The position numbers were made by a program, and so were the translations under genes. A stretch of 64,000 nt of DNA. It comes from UBA11872 sp965198285. GTDB lineage: Bacteria; Chloroflexota; UBA11872. The notes under the pieces were generated by a model. It was not told where the DNA came from and ran no database searches. It was given only the letters and a program-made list of their open reading frames with translations. Positions 45,769 to 54,582 of this stretch are shown one piece after another. The stretch lies in contig OZ240251.1 in NCBI GenBank assembly GCA_965198285.1, positions 2,170,001-2,234,000 of the forward strand, given 5' to 3'. Numbering within the stretch: position 1 is the stretch's first letter; the number at the start of each line of letters is the position of its first letter.

Positions 45769-45990
45769 ATGAAGGCACCTGACCGCCGACGCGCTTCCGC
45801 CCTTCCCGCCAACCCTCGCCCTGTTGGTCACCTGTCCCGCCGCCGGCTCGTCGTCCTGCTGGCAGTTGGTACCGCCACGCTCGCGGTCCTGTCTGGCTGC
45901 GGCGAAGAGAGTCGCCAACCCGGCGGCTACAACTTCCCCGGCGCCGAGAAAGACGCCAGTGGGAATTTCAAAATGCGCGGCTTCGGCTAA
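45769..45990 (+). CDS. Micro-lipoprotein with PGGGYxFPG motif (family member 4)
   Basis: A 73-residue product with GAGGAG eight bases before ATG 45769. The N-terminal part MKAPDRRRASALPANP is followed by Tat motif HLSRRRLVVLLAVGTATL, lipobox LSGCGEE and a 30-residue mature part QPGGYNFPGAEKDASGN ending MRGFG. One Gly shorter in the PGG(G)Y motif than members 1-3. The frame extends upstream to 45658, where another possible gene start resembling that of member 3 occurs. It precedes the monooxygenase gene at 46123. Confidence 0.72.
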   Translation: MKAPDRRRASALPANPRPVGHLSRRRLVVLLAVGTATLAVLSGCGEESRQPGGYNFPGAEKDASGNFKMRGFG

Positions 45991-46122
45991 ACCGAGGAGT
46001 CCCCACACCCACCGAATCCAATCACCCCCCGCCTCCCGGACAGACGATTGCGCGTACAGTAGGGCTGCGCGGGGCTGAAGCGTTCGAGCCGGCCATATGC
46101 CTGGAACTCAAGAGGCAACCAA

Positions 46123-47769
46123 GTGACCGGCTTGAAGCACGGCGGCGACTTTGACGCCGTGGTCATCGGCGCTGGCTTCTCGGGTCTGGGAATGCTCTGG
46201 CGACTCCGGGACGTCATGGGCCTCTCCGTCCAGGTTTACGAAGCCGGCAGCGGCGTCGGCGGCACCTGGTATTGGAATCGCTACCCCGGCGCCCGCTGCG
46301 ACTCCGAGAGCTACATCTACTGCTTCTCGTTCTCCCGCGAGCTGCTCCAGGAGTGGAGCTGGAGCGGCAAGTTCCCCGAGCAGCCCGAGATCCTCGCCTA
46401 CCTCGAGCACGTCGCCGACCGCTTCGACCTGCGGCGCAACATCCAGTTCGACACCCGCGTCGCGTCGGCGGTGTTCCAGGACGACAGCAACCTCTGGGAG
46501 ATCGAGACCGATCAGGGCAACCGCGTAACCGCCCAGTACATCATCACCGGCATCGGCTGCATATCCGCCGGCAACATCCCCAGGTTCAAGGGACTCGATT
46601 CCTTCCAGGGCGCCTGGTATCACACCGGCAGCTGGCCGCACGATCCCGTGGACTTCTCAGGCAAGCGCGTGGCGGTCATAGGCACCGGCTCCAGCGGCGT
46701 GCAGTCCATCCCCGTCATCGCCCGGCAGGCCAAGCATCTCACCGTCTTCCAGCGAACGCCTCAATACACCGTCCCCGCGCGGCACGGAACCATCGACCGC
46801 AAGTTCATCGAGCAAGAAGTCAAGCCGAACTACGAGGAAATCCTGGAGAAGGCGCGCTGGAGCCACGGCGGGGGGCCGCACGCCCCGATTGCACGTTCGG
46901 CTCTCGACTACTCCGAAGCTGAGCGGAACAAGATGTACGAGGAAGGCTGGGCCCGCGGCGGCTTTTCGTTCATCGGCGGAACCTTCGACGACATCATGAC
47001 CAACCAGCAGGCAAACGACACCGCCGCCGAATTCGTCCGGTCGAAGATCCGGGAGATCGTCAAGGACCCTGAAACCTGCCAGAAGCTCCTGCCCTTCGAT
47101 CACCCATTCGGATCCAAGCGCTCGCTCATCGATACCAACTACTTCGAAACCTACAACCGGGAAAACGTCCATCTCGTCGACCTGCGCTGCACCCCCATCC
47201 GGGCCATAACTCCCATCGGCATGCGCACCTCCGAGCAGGACTTCGAGTTCGACATCATCGTCTTCGCCACCGGCTTCGATGGCATGACCGGCAGCTTTCT
47301 CAGGATGGACATCCGCGGCCGCAACGGGCTGACCCTGCGCGAGAAATGGGCCGACGGCCCCAAGACCTACCTCGGCCTCCAGGTCGCCGGCTTCCCCAAC
47401 ATGTTCATGATCACCGGCCCCGGAAGCCCCTCCGTCCTCAGCAACATGCCCGTCAGCATCGAGCAGCACATCGACTTCATCGCCGACTTCATCACCTGGA
47501 TGCGCAAACATGGAATCCAGACCGCCGAAGCCGATCCGAAGGCTGAGCAAGCCTGGGTCGCCCACGTCAACGAAGTCGCCGAAACCACTCTCTTTATGCT
47601 CGCCAATTCCTGGTACCTCGGCGCCAACATCCCCGGCAAACCCCGCGTCTTCATGCCCTACGCTGGCGGCGTAGGCCCCTACCGCCAAAAATGCACCGAA
47701 ATAGCCCACCACGGCTACCAGGGCTTCATCCTCAGTCCATCCGCAACGAGCCTCAAGGCAGCCAGATAG
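46123..47769 (+). CDS. Flavin-containing monooxygenase, Baeyer-Villiger type
   Basis: A 548-residue FAD- and NADPH-dependent oxygenase starting at GTG 46123. It has an N-terminal FAD motif VIGAGFSGLGML, GGTWYWNRYPGARCDSES, the Baeyer-Villiger fingerprint F-x-G-x-x-x-H-x-x-x-W as FQGAWYHTGSWP near residues 161-172, and NADPH motif VIGTGSSGVQSIP. The QRTPQYTVPAR and ATGFDGMTGSF stretches are typical of cyclohexanone monooxygenase relatives. It would convert a ketone into an ester or lactone. No partner lactonase is adjacent. Confidence 0.92.
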   Translation: MTGLKHGGDFDAVVIGAGFSGLGMLWRLRDVMGLSVQVYEAGSGVGGTWYWNRYPGARCDSESYIYCFSFSRELLQEWSWSGKFPEQPEILAYLEHVADRFDLRRNIQFDTRVASAVFQDDSNLWEIETDQGNRVTAQYIITGIGCISAGNIPRFKGLDSFQGAWYHTGSWPHDPVDFSGKRVAVIGTGSSGVQSIPVIARQAKHLTVFQRTPQYTVPARHGTIDRKFIEQEVKPNYEEILEKARWSHGGGPHAPIARSALDYSEAERNKMYEEGWARGGFSFIGGTFDDIMTNQQANDTAAEFVRSKIREIVKDPETCQKLLPFDHPFGSKRSLIDTNYFETYNRENVHLVDLRCTPIRAITPIGMRTSEQDFEFDIIVFATGFDGMTGSFLRMDIRGRNGLTLREKWADGPKTYLGLQVAGFPNMFMITGPGSPSVLSNMPVSIEQHIDFIADFITWMRKHGIQTAEADPKAEQAWVAHVNEVAETTLFMLANSWYLGANIPGKPRVFMPYAGGVGPYRQKCTEIAHHGYQGFILSPSATSLKAAR

Positions 47770-47877
47770 CGTCAGGTGATTTGAGACTCGTCAGCCGCCG
47801 AACCGGACTTTCACGCCCATGCCCTACGCAATTCCTTAATAGCACCGGCGCCGCACCTAAACGCCTCTCAATCCCAC

Positions 47878-49499
47878 CTACGGATACACCGGCTCACGCA
47901 CATACGGTTTCGGTCCGTCGTAGAACGAGAAGTACCGCTCGCCCCATTCCTGACACGCCACCAGCGCCTCCTCGGCCGACTTCGTCCCAAACCATCCCTT
48001 CCAGGCCAACCCTTGTGATGCCGCCACCACGTTTCCCAGCCCTCGAACGGGAACGGGCTCCGGTTGTCAGGCCGGTCCGCATACACCTTCAGCCACTTCA
48101 TTCCCTCCGGCGGAGGCGCTTTCGACTCCGGCGCTGCGAGGGCCAGTCGATTGACCGGCAGATGCCCGCGCTCGATGCCGACTCGCCTTTGGAAAGTCTC
48201 GCCAACGAGGAACAAGACAAGCGCAATGGCTTGGTCAAGGCTTCCCTCCAACTCAGCGCTGGCAGTCACAAGGTTGGACATCATTGACCACGAGTGCCCA
48301 GGCGACCCACCGCCCGGCGCGACGACTTCGGGCAACAACGTCCAGGTGAAGCGGTCCTTGATCCGGGGACCTTCAACTCCAGTTGCGCCAACCGTGTCGG
48401 TCGGCCAAATCCCGATCTTCCCGGCAGCAAACGGATTGCCGAATTCACCTGCCAGTTCCTTGGCTTCATGGACCGTAGGAGACGTCTTGCGTTTGAAGAC
48501 TTTGTCGATCAGGTACGTCCATGCCTCCTGGGTTTCGGGCCGATCGAACATGGTCTTCGTCAGACCGTCGTCGAACGGTTTCTTCAACCCGTTCGTATAC
48601 ATCTGCGGCATGTACTGCCCCGAGTAATCGTCCCGCGCCCATGTGCCGAAAGTTCCGGTCTCAGGGTCGGTCATCCGCGCGTCCCATTCGGTCCAGTCGT
48701 CCCAGGTCCACGAATTCTCGCTATCCGGAAGCCGCACCCCGGCGCTCTCGGCCAGCGTTGCGTTGCCCAGGAACCCGCTGATCGATAGCTCGAAGGGCAA
48801 GCCAAACTGGGGATGCTCTAGATAGCCGGTCGGCACGGTCGGCTGCGGAAATGAGTGGTCGTGGTTGTCAAGCGTGCACGTGTCTGGAATGTTGTAGTAG
48901 TTTTCGGGAACGACTTCGCCAGACTTCGCCAGATGGTTGTTAATCTCCGAAAATACGCCCCAAGAGCGATAACGCAGAAAATCACGCTGCGAGAGCACGA
49001 CTACATGCGGGGCTGGCTTGTCAGACTAGTACTGAAGCAGACTGTCTGTCCAGCCCGATCCTGCCGCGCTCGATGTTTGCGTTAATCGAAAGTACTGCGA
49101 CAGCGCGCGGTCGGTAGTACTGACCCATTCCACATCGACAATAATGTTCGGACGCCACTGATAGAACAGCTCTAGTCCCCACTTCATGGCGGCGCCCTGT
49201 GGACCAGAAACATGATCAGTCATGTATCGGACTTTCACGGCTTCGCTGAGTGGCCGCGGCTCAGTCTCAGCCTCAACAACTGACAGCGATGGGTCCGCGG
49301 CAGTAGCTCGCGTAACGCGCCCACCGGCAGCATTCCCAGAATCCCCCGACAAGCCCCCCAACGCCGCCGCCCCGCCAACTCCCAACCCCAACCGCCCCGC
49401 CAGCCCCAACGCCCGCCGCCGCGAAACCCGCTGCCCCAAACCCAGCGGACGCCCTGCACCCACCATCCGTCGCTCACTCACCGCTCTCGCCACCCCCAC
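47878..49499 (-). pseudogene. Solute-binding lipoprotein paralogue interrupted by in-frame TAG and a frameshift
   Basis: The homologous reading frame of the array family is visible from 49499 to 47878 with two lesions. The N-terminal part runs to a TAG at 49026-49028; the same frame continues directly beyond it into SDKPAPHVVVLSQRDFLRYRS. The aligned paralogue at 49500 has Ser (TCG) where the TAG lies. Near 48020-48030 the frame shifts by one base; the restored frame gives KSAEEALVACQEWGERYF and ends VREPVYP at 47878. The Tat-like signal (QRVSRRRALGLAG) is present, but the lipobox Cys is not evident. Confidence 0.82.
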
Positions 49500-51140
49500 C
49501 TACGGATACACCGGCTCGCGCACATACGGCCTCGGCCCCTCATACGTCGACAGATGCTCAACCCCCCACGCCTGGCACGCCTCCAGCGCCTCCGCCGGCG
49601 TCTGCTCACCCGTCCACCCCTGATCGGAAAATTCGCGGTGCTTGGCATACCAGTCCGTCCAGGTGCTAAACGGAAAGAGGCTCCGGTTGTCCGGCCGATC
49701 GGCGTAGACCTTCAGCCACTTCATCCCTTCCGGAGGCGGAGCCACGGACATCGAAGCCCCAATCACAGACCTGTGCACCGGCATATGACCACGGTCGATA
49801 CCGACACGGCACTGGTACTCCTCACCAGCGAGGTACACCGCTAAAGATGTCGACGCTTCAATCACACCGTAATTCAGCGCACTAATCGTCACGAGATTCG
49901 CCTGTCCGTGCCAGGAGTGTCCTGGCGGACCGCCTCGCGCCGCGATCACTTCCGGAAGCAGTGTCCACCTGAACCGGTCCTTGATCCTCGGAATCGCGAA
50001 CCCGGTCGAGGACGCGCGACCCGACGGCCAAAGGCCGATCTTGCCGGCGGCAAACGGGTCGCCGTACTCCCCACCCAACTCCTTGGTCTGGTCGGCCGGC
50101 GGCGACGTCTTGTGCACGAAGATCTTGTTGATCAGGTATTCCCAGGCCTCGCCGGCCTCGGGCAGATCGAACATCGTCTCTGTGAGCCGGTCGTCAAACG
50201 GCTTGGCCATGCCATTCGAGTACATCTGCGGCATGTACTGGAACTCGTAGTCGTCGCGTGCCCAGGTGCCGTATTCCCCGGTGTCGGGGTCCGTCATCTT
50301 AGCGTCCCACTCGGTCCAGTCGTTCCAGGTCCACCCACCATCGCTGTCCGGGAGTGTGACGCCGGCCGCCTCGGCGAGCGAAATGTTGCCCACGAAGCCG
50401 CTGCTGTCGATCTGGAACGGCATCCCGAACTGCGGACCTGTCATTGCGGCCGGCTGGGGGAATGAGTGGTCGATGTTGTTGAACGTGTTCGCGTCCGGGA
50501 GGAAGTAGAAGTCCTCAGGGTGGAAGTCGTCACGCTTGCCCAACTCGTCGGTGATCTCCGTGAACGCGTCTGCTTCGTGGAAGCGCAGGAAGTCCGATTG
50601 CGAGAGCAGCGTCAAGTGTGGCGCCGACTTCGCGACGGACTGGACGGCAAGGCTGTCAGTTAGGTTGGCGGCCGGTTCCAGCTTCACGATGATGTCCGGC
50701 CGGTGATTGGCGAACTGCTCCAGCCCCCACCGCATGGCCGCTCTGCGTGGCCCCGCCGTGTGGTCGGTCGCGAAGCGGATATAAACCCAACTCGACGCCG
50801 GTCTGGCCTCTGGCCCCACGGCAGCTGTGACGACCTCGCAAACGTGCCCGGCCTTGCTCTGCCCAACTGCGACCGTGACTGCCTTCTCGGCGCCCTGCTC
50901 AGGCGGCTTCTCGACGCTTCGCTCAGCCGGCACCTCCGCCACCGCCCTCACCGTCGGTGGCGCGACCCGTTCAATCGTCCGAGGCTCCTCACACCCCACC
51001 AGCGCCACTGCCCCCGCCGCGCCAAGCCCCAGCACCCCGGCTAAGCCAAGCACCCGCCGCCGCGTCATCCGCCGATCCGAGGTCGTGACGCCATCCTCCC
51101 CGTCGCAATCTGTACGGCCCGTTGGGTGCCTCGATTTCAC
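49500..51140 (-). CDS. Extracellular solute-binding lipoprotein (array family, intact)
   Basis: Up to 546 residues. Tat signal RRMTRRRVLGLAGVLGLG with lipobox LVGCEEP, then a stalk and the binding domain starting near YIRFATDHTAGPRRA. Landmarks: YMPQMYSNGMAKPF, GEYGDPFAAGKIGLWPSGR and terminal VREPVYP. The start is uncertain: GTG 51140 directly follows the TAG of the upstream relic; ATG 51068 is in the Tat motif; and comparison with the 54412 relic suggests the ancestral start was at 51086-51084, now ACG, eight bases after GGGGAGG. It is one of two intact genes in the minus-strand array. Confidence 0.85.
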   Translation of the reverse strand: MKSRHPTGRTDCDGEDGVTTSDRRMTRRRVLGLAGVLGLGAAGAVALVGCEEPRTIERVAPPTVRAVAEVPAERSVEKPPEQGAEKAVTVAVGQSKAGHVCEVVTAAVGPEARPASSWVYIRFATDHTAGPRRAAMRWGLEQFANHRPDIIVKLEPAANLTDSLAVQSVAKSAPHLTLLSQSDFLRFHEADAFTEITDELGKRDDFHPEDFYFLPDANTFNNIDHSFPQPAAMTGPQFGMPFQIDSSGFVGNISLAEAAGVTLPDSDGGWTWNDWTEWDAKMTDPDTGEYGTWARDDYEFQYMPQMYSNGMAKPFDDRLTETMFDLPEAGEAWEYLINKIFVHKTSPPADQTKELGGEYGDPFAAGKIGLWPSGRASSTGFAIPRIKDRFRWTLLPEVIAARGGPPGHSWHGQANLVTISALNYGVIEASTSLAVYLAGEEYQCRVGIDRGHMPVHRSVIGASMSVAPPPEGMKWLKVYADRPDNRSLFPFSTWTDWYAKHREFSDQGWTGEQTPAEALEACQAWGVEHLSTYEGPRPYVREPVYP

Positions 51141-51375
51141 CTACGGAAACGCCGGCTCACGCACAAACGGTTCCCGCCTATTTTAAGGAGCCGGAAGCAC
51201 CGCTCGCCCCATCCCTGGCATGCCGCCAGCGACTCCGCCGCCGACATCCAGCCTGATCGATCCCGCCGGGCGCGCCGACTTCCGGCAGCCGAGACTCGGC
51301 TGGTTGGCCAGATGCCGATCATCTCGGTGACAGGTTTACGTCCCCACTCGGCGGCCAGCGTCTTGCTTCCGCTTG
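51141..51375 (-). pseudogene. Deleted relic of a solute-binding protein gene
   Basis: Two islands similar to the array family are joined: LAAEWGRKPVTEMIGIWPTS aligns with LSGEYGDPFANGKIGIWPTD of the 52792 product, and SAAESLAACQGWGERCFRLL aligns with its C terminus. About 140 residues between them are missing, and a frameshift precedes the terminal VREPAFP, which ends at a TAG touching the start of the next gene. Clearly non-functional. Confidence 0.7.
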
Positions 51376-51737
51376 GCAACATTGCCAGGCGCACGAGCAG
51401 GTCTTGCCACCGCCCCACCAGGTGGGCCGCTTCACATGCGCCGTCCTCACAGCGCAATTCATCCGCTCGAACCACCACAGCCGGCCTTCATGGTCCATTC
51501 TCCCGGAACCCTCTGATGGGTTAATACGCGAGGCCGACCCAAATCGTTCCACTTAAGCCACCGAATCCGCTGAAGGGAATCGAGGTCTCAATTTCAACGG
51601 ATTGCTGGAGCGGTGATTCCCTTACGCGCGGCTGACCTTCCGGCTACCCTTGGGGTGATAGGCAGGGTCGGCTACTGCAAATCCCGCTGCCGGCAAGCCG
51701 ACGGCAGGTGAGCACCAGCCCAGGAAGAGCGTGACTG
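51376..51737. other. Intergenic region upstream of the DUF433 gene
   Basis: About 360 bp without a supportable gene. Short frames show no similarity to known families. The promoter for the DUF433/DUF5615 pair must lie at the right end; no strong promoter match was found. Confidence 0.4.
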
Positions 51738-51992
51738 ATGACGGCGCAACCCGAACTTATGGACCGGATTACCGTGCGCGCCGACGTTTTTGGCGGCAAG
51801 CCGATCATCCGCGACATGCGAATCGCGGTGGAGCACGTGCTTGGAATGTTGGCGGCCGGCGATTCCGCGGAAGTGATTCTGGATGAGTATCCCGTGCTTG
51901 AACCGGAGGACATCCAGGCGTGCCTGCTTTTCGCTCACCGCTCAATAGCCGGTGAACGAGTGCACGAGCGCGTCCCGATCCACCAAGCTTAA
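51738..51992 (+). CDS. DUF433 protein, VapB-like antitoxin of a DUF433/DUF5615 pair
   Basis: An 84-residue protein containing DRITVRADVFGGKPIIRD and VLGMLAAGDSAEVILDEYPVLEPEDIQACL, the hallmark of DUF433 winged-helix antitoxin-like proteins. It would bind DNA and its toxin partner. ATG 51738 is used. The stop codon at 51990-51992 overlaps by one base the position where the partner gene's coding similarity begins, the usual toxin-antitoxin arrangement. The pair sits inside the degraded solute-binding-protein array. Confidence 0.88.
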   Translation: MTAQPELMDRITVRADVFGGKPIIRDMRIAVEHVLGMLAAGDSAEVILDEYPVLEPEDIQACLLFAHRSIAGERVHERVPIHQA

Positions 51993-52027
51993 AGTTCCTC
52001 CCGGACGAATGCGCCGCCTCACGCAGC

Positions 52028-52354
52028 ATGCGCGCCACGCTCACGGATCTGGGTCACGACGTTCAATCAGCCAATGAGTCCGCGCCGAATACATCGGACT
52101 CTGAGTTGCTCGCGCTGGCGCTGGCGGCGCAGCGGACTCTCATCACCGAGGACAAAGACTTCGGCGAGCTGGCGTTTGTTCGTAGGCTCCGGCATCCGTG
52201 CATCATTCGTTTCACTGAAATGCCTGTTGCGGAAAAGGTCGCCGCTATGCGCCGACTCCTTGATGAGTTCTCGGACGAGATGCACGAGGGCCAGATGATC
52301 GTGGTCACACGCAGTCGCGTGCGAGTACGCCACGGCGCACGCGAACAGGCGTAG
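52028..52354 (+). CDS. DUF5615 PIN-like protein (toxin-like), N terminus possibly lost
   Basis: A 108-residue product from ATG 52028. It contains LGHDVQSANE, TLITEDKDFGELAF and an RL-rich C terminus, as in DUF5615 PIN-like nucleases. The family normally begins MKFLLDE, with the first catalytic Asp. Here LKFLPDECAASRS precedes the ATG in frame (from 51989), but the codon in the start position is TTA. If translation begins at 52028, the first acidic residue is lost and the protein is probably inactive; a non-standard start would preserve it. Confidence 0.75.
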   Translation: MRATLTDLGHDVQSANESAPNTSDSELLALALAAQRTLITEDKDFGELAFVRRLRHPCIIRFTEMPVAEKVAAMRRLLDEFSDEMHEGQMIVVTRSRVRVRHGAREQA

Positions 52355-52791
52355 CCACTGACGGACCCGCCAGAATCCTTGGCCGAGACGAAGGCCATGG
52401 ACTCTATCCGGTGCGGGTCGTCAAGTGTCATAGGGCGGCCGAAGCGCTGGCTACGTCCCAATTCTGGCCAGTGAATGGAGTGGCCATTGCGCTTGGACGA
52501 CCGCGAAACCCTACGTCCGCACCCGACCAACCTTCCAGCGGCCGGCGGCGCAGCATCGTTGCGCCTGCTTGTTCGGGACCCGAGGACAACCCAGCGATGA
52601 CACAGTGACGGGCCGACTTCCACATCGACGCATGTGCCACGGCCCGAGCACCTGGCTCGGGGGCTCCAGGTCCGGCAGCGCCGCGAAGTCGAACGGGTCA
52701 CGGGGTTTGGGTGCCTTTCACGCCTTCTGCCAACCGTCCGAGCTTCGCGTCCAACCACGCATGGCCCGCCAAACATCCGTCCCAACCCCAC
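52355..52791. other. Intergenic region downstream of the DUF5615 gene
   Basis: About 437 bp between convergent genes. I found no recognisable gene, tRNA or strong hairpin. Frames on both strands are short and unlike known families. Confidence 0.4.
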
Positions 52792-54357
52792 CTACGGATA
52801 CACCGGCTCACGCACATTCGGCGTCCGCCCGTCGTAGTAGAACCGAAAGTACCGTTCGCCCCACGCCTGGCACGCCGCCAGAGTCTCCTCCGCCGACTTC
52901 CTGCCGGACCACCCCCGCCCGGACAACTCCTGGTGGTACCGCCACCAAAACTCCCAACCCTCGAACGGGTACAGACTCCGGTTGTCTGGCCGACCCGCAT
53001 ACACTCGCAGCCACTTCAACCCATCCGGCGGCCGCGCGAACGACTCTGGTGCATCGAAGGCAGCCTTATGCACCGGAACGTGGCCGCGATCGATCCCAAC
53101 TCGCCGCTGATACTCCGGCCCCGCAAGAAATCGGATGAACTCCACGGCCTCTTCGACGCCCTTCTGATACTGGGCTCCCGCTGACACCAGGTTTGCCCGC
53201 ATTGACCACGAATGCCCCGGTGGCCCACCGCCCGGCGCGACGACCTCCGGCAGCAGCGCCCACGCGAAGCGGTCCCTGATCCGATATATGTACTGGCCGG
53301 TGACCGAGACTCGGTCCGTTGGCCAAATCCCAATCTTTCCGTTAGCGAATGGATCGCCGTACTCGCCGGACAGTTCCCCCGCTTCTCGGGCGCTTGGCGA
53401 CGTTCTAAGGTCAACGACCTTTTCGGTCAGATACGACCACGCCTCCAGCGCTTCCGGCTGGTCGAACATGGTCTTCGTCAAGGCGTCATCGAAAGGCTTC
53501 TTCAGTCCGTTCGTGTACATCTGCGGCATGTACTGGCCCGCATAGTCGTCACGTGCCCACGTGCCGAAGACACCAGTTTCGGGATCGGTTATGCGAGCGT
53601 CCCACTCGGTCCAGTCGTCCCAAGTCCAAGACTTCTCGCCGTCCGGCAATCGCACTCCGGCCTTCTCTGCCAGCGAAACGTTCGCCAGGAAGCCGCTGAT
53701 CGTCAGCTCGAACGGTAACCCGTACTGATCTGGGTACCGCAAGTCGTCCTGAACTGCGCTCTGCGGAAACGAGTGATCGAGTTTGTTGTGGGTAAACGTG
53801 TCCGGGACGAAATAGTGCTGCTCAAATGCCAACTGATCGAACTGCCCGGGTCGAACCGAGAATGTCTCTGGTGCGTGATGTTCCTCTATCCTCCGGGCGC
53901 TACGTAGCTTGGGTAGCAGGTCATTGATTGTCAGAAATGCGCCTGTCTCTCGGTATCGCAGGAATTCCGTCTGCGAGAGCAACGCTACGTGCCCGCGGGA
54001 CCCGCCATTCCGACGAGCCGTCGCCTTGGGAATGCGGGGGGCACCGGGCCGTACTTGGACAACGACGTGCGGATTCAAATGTGAAAACCTTTGCAACCCC
54101 CACTGCAGAGCATGACCACGCGAGCCCGACAAGTGGTCCGTCACATACTGGACTTCGGTAGTGGATCGGGAGACTTGGCGTTCATCGGTCACAACAACGA
54201 AGGCGCCCTCTGTTGCCGATCCGTCATCCGCTGCGTTGACCCTCGTGGAGGTCACTAGTGGCAGGCCGGTTGCCGCCACCGCCCCGCCAACCCCCAACCC
54301 CAACCGCCCCACCAACCCCAGCGCCCCCCGCCGCGAGACTCGCAAAGTTGAAGCCAT
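52792..54357 (-). CDS. Extracellular solute-binding protein (array family, intact)
   Basis: About 521 residues. The start ATG 54357 (MASTLRVSRRGALGLVGRLG) has AGGGGA six bases upstream and is preferred to the GTG at 54411. The signal resembles a Tat signal, but a lipobox Cys is absent (VAATGLPLVTSTRVNAAD), so it may be released instead of lipid-anchored. The binding domain shows QYVTDHLSGSRG, YMPQMYTNGLKKPF, GEYGDPFANGKIGIWPTDR and terminal VREPVYP. Like the pseudogene at 47878 it belongs to the subgroup with WWRYHQ-type C termini. Confidence 0.85.
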   Translation of the reverse strand: MASTLRVSRRGALGLVGRLGLGVGGAVAATGLPLVTSTRVNAADDGSATEGAFVVVTDERQVSRSTTEVQYVTDHLSGSRGHALQWGLQRFSHLNPHVVVQVRPGAPRIPKATARRNGGSRGHVALLSQTEFLRYRETGAFLTINDLLPKLRSARRIEEHHAPETFSVRPGQFDQLAFEQHYFVPDTFTHNKLDHSFPQSAVQDDLRYPDQYGLPFELTISGFLANVSLAEKAGVRLPDGEKSWTWDDWTEWDARITDPETGVFGTWARDDYAGQYMPQMYTNGLKKPFDDALTKTMFDQPEALEAWSYLTEKVVDLRTSPSAREAGELSGEYGDPFANGKIGIWPTDRVSVTGQYIYRIRDRFAWALLPEVVAPGGGPPGHSWSMRANLVSAGAQYQKGVEEAVEFIRFLAGPEYQRRVGIDRGHVPVHKAAFDAPESFARPPDGLKWLRVYAGRPDNRSLYPFEGWEFWWRYHQELSGRGWSGRKSAEETLAACQAWGERYFRFYYDGRTPNVREPVYP

Positions 54358-54411
54358 CCTCTGTCCCCTCACAGGCATTCGTCCCTCGCCCGCCATCCCC
54401 ACCAACCCCAC

Positions 54412-54582
54412 CTACGGATACACCGGCTCACGCACAGACGGCCTCGGCCCCTCATACCTCGACAGATGCTCCACCCCCCACGCCTGGCACGCCTCCAGCG
54501 CCGCCGCCCCCAAGGCTCCAAGCCCCAGCTCACCCGCCACGCCATGCATCCGACGTCGCGACATCCGTCGATCCGAACTCAT
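54412..54582 (-). pseudogene. Mini-gene: solute-binding protein with internal deletion joining signal to C terminus
   Basis: A 56-residue open frame. The first 28 residues, MSSDRRMSRRRMHGVAGELG and following GLGALGAA, are the Tat-type leader of the array family; they join directly to ALEACQAWGVEHLSRYEGPR and the VREPVYP ending. The full-length relative at 49500 has about 490 residues between these points. A very strong AAGGAGATA precedes the ATG, so it could be translated. The join lies near a GCGGCGCTGG-like microhomology. Treated as a deletion relic, though a functional small peptide is not excluded. Confidence 0.7.

Noticed and set aside
46657..47712. 351-codon minus-strand open frame
   Set aside because: Antisense shadow of the Baeyer-Villiger-type monooxygenase gene.
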